64,000 nucleotides of DNA from Microbacterium arabinogalactanolyticum (lineage in GTDB: Bacteria > Actinomycetota > Actinomycetes > Actinomycetales > Microbacteriaceae). The notes under the pieces are model-generated. The model searched no databases and had not been told where the DNA came from. It worked only from the letters and a program-made list of their open reading frames with translations. Every line of letters starts with the position of its first letter. Within the stretch, counting starts at the first letter, position 1. The DNA lies in the NCBI RefSeq assembly GCF_030268005.1, contig NZ_BRZC01000004.1, forward strand, positions 808,926 to 872,925, in the 5' to 3' direction. Shown here one piece after another: positions 36,954-47,182 of the stretch. Position numbers and translations under genes: made by a program.

Positions 36954-37004
36954 ATGCCCGAGAACGATGCGCGCCCGATCGTCGCGGCGCCGGCCATGGA
37001 ATGA
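36954..37004 (+). CDS. Possible 16-codon upstream ORF coupled to GNAT gene
   Basis: ATG 36954 opens MPENDARPIVAAPAME and its TGA overlaps the ATG of the acetyltransferase gene (ATGA). A CATAGT box (36942-36947) lies 6 nt before, and GGAAGG between them could also serve as a ribosome site. It is the only AUG at the predicted transcript start, so it would be translated first and hand ribosomes on. Whether the peptide has a role is unknown. Confidence 0.4.
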   Translation: MPENDARPIVAAPAME

Positions 37005-37570
37005 GCGCGACGCCGATGCTCGCCCATCCCTCCGCCGACCGCTTCGCCGAATGGATCCAGTTGGTCGAGGACTACGGCGGCCCGGAGTCCACCGAGCTCG
37101 TGGGGTCCGGATTCCACGGCAACCGAGAGCCGCGGGTCCCCGTTCTCACCACGGACGGCTATGCGACCTGGCTCGCGATGCTCGCCGAGGAGGCGGATGA
37201 GTCCGTCCCACCCCACCCGGGGCGGGTCAAGAGCTCGTGGTTCTGGATTCTCGACGACGGCGGCGCGTGGGTCGGGTTCCTCGCCCTCCGACGCAGCCTG
37301 AACGCCGCGCTCCTCGAGACCGGCGGGCACATCGGCTACTCGATCCGTCCGTCACGTCGTGGCGAGGGTCTTGCCGCACGGGCCCTGGCCGATGCGCTCG
37401 TCGAAGCCTCCGCGATCGGATTGGAGCGCGTGCTGATCACCTGCGACGTGGACAACATCGCCTCGGCGCGGACGATCGAGCGCAACGGCGGCGTCTACGA
37501 AGACTCTCGCGGCGGGAAGCGGCGTTACTGGGTGCCGACGGGACCGAAACGGACGATGGAAGGAGGATAA
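37001..37570 (+). CDS. GNAT family N-acetyltransferase
   Basis: 189 residues. The acetyl-CoA fold is seen from about residue 80: GGAWVGFLALRRSLN (strands 2-3), HIGYSIRPSRRGEGLAARAL (strand 4 with the R/Q-x-x-G-x-G/A pyrophosphate loop as RRGEGLA) and LITCDVDNIASARTIERNGG (strand 5-helix 4). This resembles YafP/PA4866-like predicted acetyltransferases; substrate unknown. ATG 37001 has no independent ribosome site; it overlaps the stop of a short upstream ORF, suggesting reinitiation. Convergent with mazG. Confidence 0.87.
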   Translation: MSATPMLAHPSADRFAEWIQLVEDYGGPESTELVGSGFHGNREPRVPVLTTDGYATWLAMLAEEADESVPPHPGRVKSSWFWILDDGGAWVGFLALRRSLNAALLETGGHIGYSIRPSRRGEGLAARALADALVEASAIGLERVLITCDVDNIASARTIERNGGVYEDSRGGKRRYWVPTGPKRTMEGG

Positions 37571-37651
37571 GGCCGGTTTCGGAGGCTCGCCGACGACGTC
37601 TTCCTTCTTGCATCCTCTTCGCGGAGCTCGGCGCGCGTCCTGCGGAGAGGT

Positions 37652-38320
37652 TCAGCCTGCCTCTGCCGCGCGGACCTCGTCCTCGAGCCCGCGGAGACGC
37701 TCGCGCAGGGCGCGCTCCGCGTCCCAGCCGTTCTCGCGGGCCTGGGCCACCAGAGCGAGAAGGGCATCGCCGAGGGCGGATTCGGATGCGAGGGCGGGCC
37801 CTTCGACGGACTCAGGGCCCGGGGCGGAGCCGACGACCTTCGCTGCCCGCCCGAGCACCTTCTGCGCGCGTGCCAGAGCCGGCATGCCGGCGGGCACCCC
37901 GTCCAGCACGCTGCGCCGCTCGCGCTTCTCGGCAGCCTTGGCCGCGTTCCAGTGCACGAGCACCTCTTCGGGCGTGGTGGCCACCGCGTCGCCGAAGACG
38001 TGCGGATGCCGGCGCACCATCTTCTCGGTGAGGCCGCGGGCCACGTCGTCGATGTCGAACGGCTCGTCGGGATCCTGCGCGGCGACGGCGGAGTGGAACA
38101 GCACCTGCCAGAGCAGGTCGCCGAGCTCCTCGCGCAACTCCGCGCGATCGCCGGTCTCGACCGCGTCGATCACCTCGTGCGACTCCTCGATCAGGTACGG
38201 CACGAGGTCCCGGTGCGTGATCCGCTGCGACCACACGCAGCGCTCCCGCACCTGCCGCATGGTCTCGGCCGCGGCGCGCAGCGGGTCCGACACGTCGCGC
38301 AGCGGATCGGGGTCGGTCAT
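37652..38320 (-). CDS. mazG: Nucleoside triphosphate pyrophosphohydrolase MazG
   Basis: Hydrolyses (d)NTPs to monophosphates and pyrophosphate, a housecleaning or stringent-response modulator. 222 residues. The all-alpha NTPase core has EESHEVIDAVE and ELREELGDLLWQVLFHS, giving the EExxE-x(n)-ExxD metal-binding pattern; VRRHPHVFGD follows as in MazG. The second half is divergent, as in actinobacterial MazG. GAGGAGG precedes ATG 38320. It lies 10 bases downstream of nhaA and so is probably co-transcribed. Confidence 0.92.
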   Translation of the reverse strand: MTDPDPLRDVSDPLRAAAETMRQVRERCVWSQRITHRDLVPYLIEESHEVIDAVETGDRAELREELGDLLWQVLFHSAVAAQDPDEPFDIDDVARGLTEKMVRRHPHVFGDAVATTPEEVLVHWNAAKAAEKRERRSVLDGVPAGMPALARAQKVLGRAAKVVGSAPGPESVEGPALASESALGDALLALVAQARENGWDAERALRERLRGLEDEVRAAEAG

Positions 38321-38330
38321 GGCGTCCTCC

Positions 38331-39494
<1,164 letters not shown>

Positions 39495-39598
39495 CCCCTC
39501 CATCGTAGGTCGTCGGGTTCCGCGGCCTGCGGAGACGGGCTTCCGATCGCCTGTCACGAAGAACGGACGCCGTGCACGCCCGGGTTACGCTCGGGAAC

Positions 39599-42265
39599 AT
39601 GACCCTCGAGCCGACGAACACCGAAGCCATCCGCGTCATCACCCGTTTCGAGGCGTCCAACGGCATTCCGGACAGCATGCGCTCGGATGTTCGCATGCTG
39701 GGCGGGCTGCTCGGTCAGGTGCTGCGCGAGTCGGGCAGCCCCGGCCTGTTCGAGGACGTCGAGCGGCTGCGTCTGGCGACCATCCAGGCGGCGGATGCCG
39801 ATGACGAGGCGTTCGCGCGCGCCGCGTCCATCGCCGACTCGTTCACGATCGAGCGCGCCGACGAGGTCGCGCGCGCCTTCACCTGCTACTTCCATCTAGT
39901 CAACCTCGCCGAGGAGCATCAGCGCGTGCGGATCCTGCGCGAGCGCGCCGGCCAGCCGGGCCGCGAGGACGCAGCCGACACGGTCGCCACGGCTTTCGCT
40001 CAGCTGAGCCGTGAGGTCGGCGAGGACGAGGCTCGCGAGCGCCTCTCCGAGCTGCGGTTCCACCCGGTCTTCACCGCGCACCCCACCGAGGCGCGCCGGC
40101 GAGCCGTGTCCAGCAGCATCCGCCGCCTGTCCGAGCTGCTCACGCAGAACGACGCGGCGAGCGTCGGCGGTGCCGAGCAGGCACGCGCGCACCGGCGGAT
40201 GATGGAGGAGATCGACACGCTCTGGCGCACCGCCCCGCTGCGCGCTCAGAAGCCGTCGCCCACCGATGAGGTGCGCACGGTGATGAGCGTGTTTGACGAG
40301 ACCCTGTTCACCACCGTCCCGCACGTCTACCGGCGGATCGACGACGCACTCCGTGGCGAGGACTCGGGCAACGGCGCCCCCCTCGTCCCAGCCTTCGTCC
40401 GCGTGGGCTCCTGGGTGGGCGGCGACCGCGACGGCAACCCGTTCGTCACGGCTGCCGTCACGCGGGAGGCCGCCGAGATCGCTGCGGACCACGTGCTGCG
40501 CGGCATCGAGCGCTCCATCGAGCGGATCGGGCGCACCCTCACGCTGGATGCCGAGGGGACCCCGCCGAGCACCGCGATCGAGGCGCTGTGGACGGCGTTC
40601 GAGCGGGCGCAGCCCGAGCTGGCGGCCGCGATCGCGAAGCGCTCCCCCGACGAGCCGCACCGTCGCGTCGTGCTCTCGCTCGCGCATCGCGTGCACGCCA
40701 CCCGGGTCGGCGGCGACGACGCCTACTCCGCACCCGAGGAGCTGCTGGCCGATCTGAGGACCGTGCAGTCCTCGCTGGCCACCGCCGGCGCCACCCGGCA
40801 TGCGTTCGGCGGCGTGCAGCATCTGATCTGGCAGGTGGAGACCTACGGCTTCCACCTGACCGAGCTCGAGGTGCGACAGCACTCACAGGTGCACGCCGAG
40901 GCGCTCGCGGAGCTGGATGCGGGCGGCGAGCTCAGCGAGCGCACCCAGGAGGTGCTCGAGGTCTTCCGCGCGGTGGCGGACATCCAGAAGCGCTACGGAC
41001 TCCGGGCCGCCGGGCGCTACGTGGTCTCGTTCACCCGGTCGGCGGCCGATCTCGCCGCCGTGCACCGCCTCGCCGCCTACGCGCTGGGCGAGGACGCACC
41101 CGTGCTCGACGTCGTCCCGCTGTTCGAGACGTTCGCCGACCTGCAGGCCGCCCCCGGTATCCTCGCCGAGGTCGTGGAGTTCCCGGAGTTCCGCGCCCGG
41201 CTGGATGCCACCGGAAACCGCCTCGAGGTCATGCTCGGCTATTCGGACTCGTCGAAGGACGTCGGTCCGGTGGCCGCGAACCTCGCGCTCTACGAGGCGC
41301 AGCGCGACATCGCGCAGTGGGCGGTGGATGCCGGCATCCGGCTCACCCTCTTCCACGGCCGCGGCGGCGCGCTCGGTCGCGGCGGCGGTCCTGCGAACTC
41401 GGCGATCCTCGCCCAGCCGCCGCACTCCGTTGACGGCCGTTTCAAGCTCACCGAGCAGGGCGAGGTGATCTTCGCCCGCTACGGCGAGCCCGCCATCGCG
41501 ATGCGGCACATCGATCAGGTGGCCGCCGCGACCCTGCTGGCGTCCTCGCCGACGGTCGAGCAGCGCACCAGCGGCGCGGCCGAGCGCTTCGCACCGATCG
41601 CCGCCACGATGGACACGGCGTCCCGCGAGCGGTTCTTCTCGCTGGTGGCGGCCGAGGGCTTCGCCCCCTGGTTCGCGACCGTCACTCCCATGGAGGAGAT
41701 CGGCCTGCTCGCCCTGGGCTCCCGTCCTGCGCGGCGCGGACTCTCCGTCGAGTCGCTGGAGGATCTGCGGGCCATCCCGTGGGTGTTCGCATGGACGCAG
41801 GCGCGCATCAACCTGGCCGGCTGGTTCGGGCTCGGCACCGCGCTGGAGGCCGTCGGCGACGAGGCCGCGCTGCGCGAGGCGTACCGCGAGTGGCCGCTGC
41901 TGCACACCATGGTCGACAACGTGGCGATGAGCCTGGCGAAGACCGATGAGCGCATCGCACGGCAGTACCTGGCGCTGGGTGACCGCGACGACCTCGCCGC
42001 CATCGTGCTCGACGAGCTGCGACTGACCCGCGAATGGGTCATCCGGCTCACGGGCGGCGACGCGCTGCTGCAGAACAAGCCGATCCTGCAGCGCGCCGTG
42101 CAGCTGCGCACGCCGTACGTGGACGCGCTCTCCCTGCTTCAGCTGCGGGCGCTGCGCGCCCTGCGGACGCCCTCGACCGTCGAACCCGTGCCGGATGCCG
42201 ACCTGCAGCGCCTGCTGCTGCTCTCGGTCAGCGGGGTCGCGGCAGGCCTGCAGAACACCGGGTGA
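39599..42265 (+). CDS. ppc: Phosphoenolpyruvate carboxylase
   Basis: Anaplerotic enzyme making oxaloacetate from PEP and bicarbonate. 888 residues. Catalytic histidine in VFTAHPTEARRRA near residue 157, the GYSDSSKDVGP motif near 547, and the lysine/arginine-rich FHGRGGALGRGGGP near 583. The C-terminus has the usual LQNTG ending. ATG 39599 stands 7 nt after TACGCT (39586-39591), leaderless, and homologues begin near here; the in-frame ATG at 39572 lies upstream of the box. Bicarbonate may come from the two carbonic-anhydrase-type proteins of the window. gdhA follows on the same strand. Confidence 0.96.
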   Translation: MTLEPTNTEAIRVITRFEASNGIPDSMRSDVRMLGGLLGQVLRESGSPGLFEDVERLRLATIQAADADDEAFARAASIADSFTIERADEVARAFTCYFHLVNLAEEHQRVRILRERAGQPGREDAADTVATAFAQLSREVGEDEARERLSELRFHPVFTAHPTEARRRAVSSSIRRLSELLTQNDAASVGGAEQARAHRRMMEEIDTLWRTAPLRAQKPSPTDEVRTVMSVFDETLFTTVPHVYRRIDDALRGEDSGNGAPLVPAFVRVGSWVGGDRDGNPFVTAAVTREAAEIAADHVLRGIERSIERIGRTLTLDAEGTPPSTAIEALWTAFERAQPELAAAIAKRSPDEPHRRVVLSLAHRVHATRVGGDDAYSAPEELLADLRTVQSSLATAGATRHAFGGVQHLIWQVETYGFHLTELEVRQHSQVHAEALAELDAGGELSERTQEVLEVFRAVADIQKRYGLRAAGRYVVSFTRSAADLAAVHRLAAYALGEDAPVLDVVPLFETFADLQAAPGILAEVVEFPEFRARLDATGNRLEVMLGYSDSSKDVGPVAANLALYEAQRDIAQWAVDAGIRLTLFHGRGGALGRGGGPANSAILAQPPHSVDGRFKLTEQGEVIFARYGEPAIAMRHIDQVAAATLLASSPTVEQRTSGAAERFAPIAATMDTASRERFFSLVAAEGFAPWFATVTPMEEIGLLALGSRPARRGLSVESLEDLRAIPWVFAWTQARINLAGWFGLGTALEAVGDEAALREAYREWPLLHTMVDNVAMSLAKTDERIARQYLALGDRDDLAAIVLDELRLTREWVIRLTGGDALLQNKPILQRAVQLRTPYVDALSLLQLRALRALRTPSTVEPVPDADLQRLLLLSVSGVAAGLQNTG

Positions 42266-42321
42266 GACCCGCGGCGGGGGCGGCTGACACGTCCGCCAGA
42301 GCCCTCCGGCGATCGTTGTAG

Positions 42322-43773
<1,452 letters not shown>

Positions 43774-43790
43774 CCCGACTCGGCCGGCGA

Positions 43791-43874
43791 GACCGCCGAG
43801 CCACCACGCAAGCGCCGAGCCACCACGCAGATCACGTGATCCTGCGTGGTGGCTCGGCGTTTCGGTGGTGGCTC
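43791..43874. repeat. Nested palindromic element, family 3
   Basis: Perfect 18-bp arms CGCCGAGCCACCACGCAG (43813-43830) and complement (43842-43859) around the 10-bp palindrome ATCACGTGAT (43831-43840) and one bulged C. The left arm is repeated directly at 43793-43810, and a partial right arm TGGTGGCTC recurs at 43866-43874. It lies between convergent gdhA and the gamma-carbonic-anhydrase-like gene, so a terminator role is likely. Confidence 0.85.
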
Positions 43875-43894
43875 AGTGGAATGCTCCGCGAGCA

Positions 43895-44491
43895 TCACAC
43901 CTGACGGTCGTCGGCGTGCCGGGCCAGTGAGCTGGCGTAGCGCTCCGTGAGCTGCACCATCAGATCGGGGGTGTCGCGGTCGACGCCGAAGACGTGACCG
44001 GGGAAGTCCAGATCCGGCATCGCCTCCGCGATCTCGTCGGCCTGGTCGGGCGAGAACATCCGCACCGGATGCCCGGCCGCGATCCAGCCGATCGGCACCA
44101 CCGTGCCCTCCGGCAGCACCGCGCGCCGCTGCACGATCGCGTTCACGCGGATCTCGCACTGCGAGCCGACCAGTGCACCGTTGAACACGCGGGCACCGGA
44201 GGCGAAGAACACCTCCTCGCCGACCGTGGCGCCGGCGATGCTCGCGAGGGTTCCCACCAGCGTGTGATCGCCGATGTGCACGGCGTTGGCGGCGGTCGCG
44301 CGGATGAGCGCGTTCTCCATCACGATGACGTGCTCGCCCAGCGTGATCGGTCCTCCCTCGGCAGTGATCACGGCGCCGTGCAGCACCTGGCAGTTCGGAC
44401 CGATCTCGACGTCGCCGGAGATCACAGCGGTCGGCGCCACGACGGCGGTGTCGTGGATGCGGGGCCGAGCCCCGAGGTGCTCGTACATCAT
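43895..44491 (-). CDS. Gamma-carbonic-anhydrase-like left-handed beta-helix protein
   Basis: 198 residues with hexapeptide repeats from about 15 to 130 (VVAPTAVISGDVEIGPN; ITLGEHVIVMENALI; VHIGDHTLVGTLASIAG), the fold of gamma-class carbonic anhydrases and acyltransferases. Of the three histidines that bind metal in gamma-CAs, H72-type and a later H are uncertain here, so true carbonic anhydrase activity is not assured. PaaY/YrdA-like is the nearest description. ATG 44491 stands 6 nt after TAGTCT, leaderless. Convergent with gdhA across the nested palindrome. Confidence 0.85.
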   Translation of the reverse strand: MMYEHLGARPRIHDTAVVAPTAVISGDVEIGPNCQVLHGAVITAEGGPITLGEHVIVMENALIRATAANAVHIGDHTLVGTLASIAGATVGEEVFFASGARVFNGALVGSQCEIRVNAIVQRRAVLPEGTVVPIGWIAAGHPVRMFSPDQADEIAEAMPDLDFPGHVFGVDRDTPDLMVQLTERYASSLARHADDRQV

Positions 44492-44575
44492 GCGGCCAGA
44501 CTAGTCCGGCCCGCGCACGCGGTCAGCACGGACCGGCGGCGGGTCCTTCGCCGCGCCGCCGAGTCGTCGGTCCGG

Positions 44576-44734
44576 TCAGGCGTCGGTGCGCCCCTTGCGG
44601 AAGAGGCCGAACACCAGGGTGACCAGGAACAGCACGATGCCCAGCACGGCGAGCCAGAGCAACCCCTTCACCACGAATCCCAGGACCGAGAGTCCCAGCC
44701 ACAGCACCAGCAGCACGATCAGCAGAGTCCACAT
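44576..44734 (-). CDS. Small two-helix membrane protein, 52 aa
   Basis: Start MWTLL gives 52 residues that are nearly all hydrophobic up to a basic end FRKGRTDA: two helices at about 2-22 and 24-45 (LVLWLGLSVLGFVVKGLLWL, then VLGIVLFLVTLVFGLF). Similar short proteins of unknown function are found in actinomycetes. A second in-frame ATG 12 bases upstream (MLAGMW) is possible. There is a CATGCT box 7 nt before the chosen start. It stands alone on the minus strand between the gamma-CA-like gene and a probable decayed gene on the other strand. Confidence 0.65.
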   Translation of the reverse strand: MWTLLIVLLVLWLGLSVLGFVVKGLLWLAVLGIVLFLVTLVFGLFRKGRTDA

Positions 44735-44783
44735 GCCCGCCAGCATGCGTCGGGCGGGGCACGAAGCACAGGGCGTTGACCGA

Positions 44784-44870
44784 GGCATCCGCGTCCGCTA
44801 CGGAGGGTTCGCGGCCCTCGACGTGGCATTCCGGATGCCTGCAGCGACGGTCCTGCTGGTCGGCTCCGGG
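44784..44870 (+). pseudogene. Possible fragment of an ABC transporter ATPase N-terminus
   Basis: In one frame this stretch reads GIRVRYGGFAALDVAF then RMPAATVLLVGSG. That resembles the first strands of ABC ATPases (xVxYGxxxALDxVSFxxPAGTVxGLVGPxGxGKST) with single residues missing after ALD and before LVG, and the P-loop lost. No start, no remaining domain, and a frame cut follows. It may be the relic of a pump once paired with the neighbouring TetR gene. Weak similarity only. Confidence 0.3.
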
Positions 44871-44919
44871 AGACCGCGGACCCGGAGGTCGGCGGTGCAG
44901 GCCGCTGAGGCTCCGGCGC

Positions 44920-45486
44920 TCAGGACTCCGCTCGCGGGGCGCCGAAGAGCGCGATGATCTCATCGGCGCGGATGTCGTCGAGCGCGGCGTCGAAGCGACC
45001 GTCCGTGTCGAGCCGGCTGGCGCCGTGCAGCGTGCTCCACAGCAACTCGGCGCGTACCGCGCGGTGCCGCGGCGTGCCCCCGCCAACGGCCCGCTCGAAC
45101 ATCGCGAACCCCTCCCGCAGGATCTCGGGCGTCTCGGCGGAGGCGAACACGATGCCCGTGCGCGCCGAGGTCATCGCCTCGTAGACCGCGGGATTCTCGC
45201 GTGCGAAGGCGAGGTAGGCGGTGACGAGAGGCGCCAGGCCCTCACCGCCGGCGCCGATCGCCGCGAGGAGCTCGGTGTAGCCGTCGATGACGACCTGGTC
45301 GATGATCTCCTCCCGCCCGCGCGGGAAGTGCCGGTACAGGATCGGCTGGCTGAAGCCGATGGCGTCGGCGAGGCGCCGCACGGTGACGGCGGTCCAGCCG
45401 TCCTGCTCGGCGATCTCGCGGGCAGCAGCGACGATCCGGCGTTCCCGCTCGCGGATCCGCTCGATGTCTTGCGCAGCTCGGGGCAT
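44920..45486 (-). CDS. TetR family transcriptional regulator
   Basis: 188 residues. The N-terminal helix-turn-helix is REIAEQDGWTAVTVRRLADAI followed by GFSQPILYRHFPRGREEIID, both typical. The rest is a helical ligand domain (TetR_C_33/WHG-like). ATG 45486 lies 6 nt after TAATCT (45498-45493), a leaderless start whose -10 is inside the first of two 15-bp palindromic operator candidates. It therefore likely represses itself and the divergent membrane-protein gene at 45547. Confidence 0.9.
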   Translation of the reverse strand: MPRAAQDIERIRERERRIVAAAREIAEQDGWTAVTVRRLADAIGFSQPILYRHFPRGREEIIDQVVIDGYTELLAAIGAGGEGLAPLVTAYLAFARENPAVYEAMTSARTGIVFASAETPEILREGFAMFERAVGGGTPRHRAVRAELLWSTLHGASRLDTDGRFDAALDDIRADEIIALFGAPRAES

Positions 45487-45494
45487 GAGGTTAG

Positions 45495-45525
45495 ATTAGC
45501 ACCGCTAACAGTTAGCACTGCTAAC
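45495..45525. promoter_or_regulatory. Two tandem TetR operator palindromes
   Basis: ATTAGC-ACC-GCTAAC (45495-45509) and GTTAGC-ACT-GCTAAC (45511-45525), one base apart, lie between the divergent start codons. The first covers the tetR -10 box TAATCT. The 15-bp size and symmetry are those of a TetR dimer site. Confidence 0.85.
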
Positions 45526-45546
45526 ACGAATCGAACCGGAGGAACC

Positions 45547-46020
45547 ATGACCGTCATCATCGCCATCACCGCGGCTTTCGCCGTCCTCGGCCTCGCCGTC
45601 ATCTTCGGCGCGGACGTCGTCGGCCTGCTCGTCCAGCGCTCCGTCTACGCCGACCTCGACGACCGCGCCCTGGTGCAGGTGGTCGGTCGCGGCCACTACT
45701 ACGCAGATCGCAGGATGCCGGGTGTCGGCATCCCCGCGACGATCCTCACCGCGGTCACGGCCGTCGCCGCGTTCATCTGGGGTACGACACTCCTGGGCAT
45801 CCTCTCCGCGGCAGGGCTGGTACTGCTCGTCACCTGGCTGCTCGTCTACGCCCGCATCGCGAAGCCGATCAACACCACGCTGACCGCGGCGGCTCTCGCC
45901 GACGAGGTGCCCGCCGACGCCCGAACTCTGCAGGCCCGCTGGGATTCGATCCTCCCGCTGCGGGTGTCGCTCATCGCGGTGACCCTGCTCCTGCTGCTGG
46001 CCACGCTCGCCCTGCTGTGA
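45547..46020 (+). CDS. Four-helix membrane protein next to tetR (DUF1772-like)
   Basis: 157 residues. Helices at about 2-27, 58-78, 80-103 and 136-157, with a KPINTTLTAAALADE segment between helices 3 and 4, reminiscent of DUF1772 (anthrone-oxygenase-like) proteins; the match is tentative. Function unknown. GGAGGAACC precedes ATG 45547. It is the obvious target of the divergent TetR, whose operators lie 22-52 bases upstream. The next gene, cydB, is convergent, and the 103-base gap between them shows nothing recognisable. Confidence 0.75.
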   Translation: MTVIIAITAAFAVLGLAVIFGADVVGLLVQRSVYADLDDRALVQVVGRGHYYADRRMPGVGIPATILTAVTAVAAFIWGTTLLGILSAAGLVLLVTWLLVYARIAKPINTTLTAAALADEVPADARTLQARWDSILPLRVSLIAVTLLLLLATLALL

Positions 46021-46123
46021 GAACGGGCCCTCGCGGACTCAGCCGGTCCGATGACGACGGCCCCGGAGCACGCCGCCGGCCGGTCCTGCCACCAGGTCCG
46101 GCCGGAGCGGGGCGACGGCGCTG

Positions 46124-47161
46124 TCAGCGCGCGCGGAGCACGGCCGGCAGCACGATGTGCACCTCGGGGATCATGCCCGGGGTCACCCGCTTGCGGAAGA
46201 TCCAATAGCTCCAGGCCTGGTACAGCAGGATCACGGGCAGCGACACGGCGGCGACCACGGTCATGACGCCCAACGTGTACGGGCCGTTGGCTGCGTTCCA
46301 GACGGTGAGGTCGAAGGCGGCGTCCACAGTCGAGGGCAGCACGAGCGGGAACATCCCGGCGAAGATCGCGGCGACGCCGAAGAGCCCGAAACCGGCGAAT
46401 CCCAGGAATGCGAACCCCTCACGGCGGACGCGTGCGGCGATCCATCCGGCCACCGCGGCGACGACGGCCAGGGCGAGGAACGTCCACGACAGCGGGCTCC
46501 CGCCGCGCTCGACCTGCACGAGGATCGCCCACGCCGCCGCAGGGACCAGGCACAGCGGCGCCCATCGTCCGGCGAAGCGTCCGGCGCGCTCGCGCACCGG
46601 CCCGTCGGCCTTGAGCCCGAGGAAGGTGGCGGAGTGCAGCAGCGCGAACCCGACGACGGCGAGACCACCCAGCACCGCCGGCAGGGTCAGCCAGACGAAC
46701 GGTCCGCCGACGCGGTCGCCGTTGGCATCCAGCGGCAGGCCGGTCGAGGTCAGCGCCAGGGCCGCACCCACGCAGAACGCGACGATCAGCGAGCCGAGAC
46801 CGATCATCCAGGTCCACAGCGTGCGCCAGCGCTCGGTGTGCAGCTTGCCGCGGTACTCGATGCCCACGGCCCGGATGATCAGCCCGATCAGCGTGATCGT
46901 CAGAGGGACGTAGAGGGTCGAGAACAGTGCCGCGTACCAGGCGGGGAAGGCCGCGAACATCGCGGCGCCGGCGGTGATCAGCCACACCTCGTTTCCGTCC
47001 CACACCGGCCCGATGGTGTTGAGCATGACGCGACGATCGCGCTCGGACCGGGTGGAGAAGATCATGTGCATGCCGACACCGAGGTCGAAGCCCTCGAGCA
47101 GCAGGTAGCCGGTCCAGAGCACGGCGATCGCGATGAACCAGACGACGGGAAGCGGTTCCAT
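46124..47161 (-). CDS. cydB: Cytochrome bd ubiquinol/menaquinol oxidase subunit II
   Basis: Structural subunit of the high-affinity bd-type terminal oxidase. 345 residues, about nine helices. LWTGYLLLEGFDLGVGMHM near residues 15-33 and GPVWDGNEVWLITAGAAMFAAFP (shown in part) near 50-72 are CydB hallmarks, as is the C-terminal YQAWSYWIFRKRV. ATG 47161 has AGAGGAAC a few bases upstream. It follows cydA by 21 bases, forming cydAB; the cydDC maturation genes lie 3 kb away on the same strand. Confidence 0.95.
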   Translation of the reverse strand: MEPLPVVWFIAIAVLWTGYLLLEGFDLGVGMHMIFSTRSERDRRVMLNTIGPVWDGNEVWLITAGAAMFAAFPAWYAALFSTLYVPLTITLIGLIIRAVGIEYRGKLHTERWRTLWTWMIGLGSLIVAFCVGAALALTSTGLPLDANGDRVGGPFVWLTLPAVLGGLAVVGFALLHSATFLGLKADGPVRERAGRFAGRWAPLCLVPAAAWAILVQVERGGSPLSWTFLALAVVAAVAGWIAARVRREGFAFLGFAGFGLFGVAAIFAGMFPLVLPSTVDAAFDLTVWNAANGPYTLGVMTVVAAVSLPVILLYQAWSYWIFRKRVTPGMIPEVHIVLPAVLRAR

Positions 47162-47182
47162 TTTCGTTGTTCCTCTCAGCGC

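Noticed and set aside
44776..46020. A long frame running from 44776 into the membrane-protein gene
   Set aside because: The first 250 codons lie across tetR on the other strand and its operator; the real start is ATG 45547 with a ribosome site.
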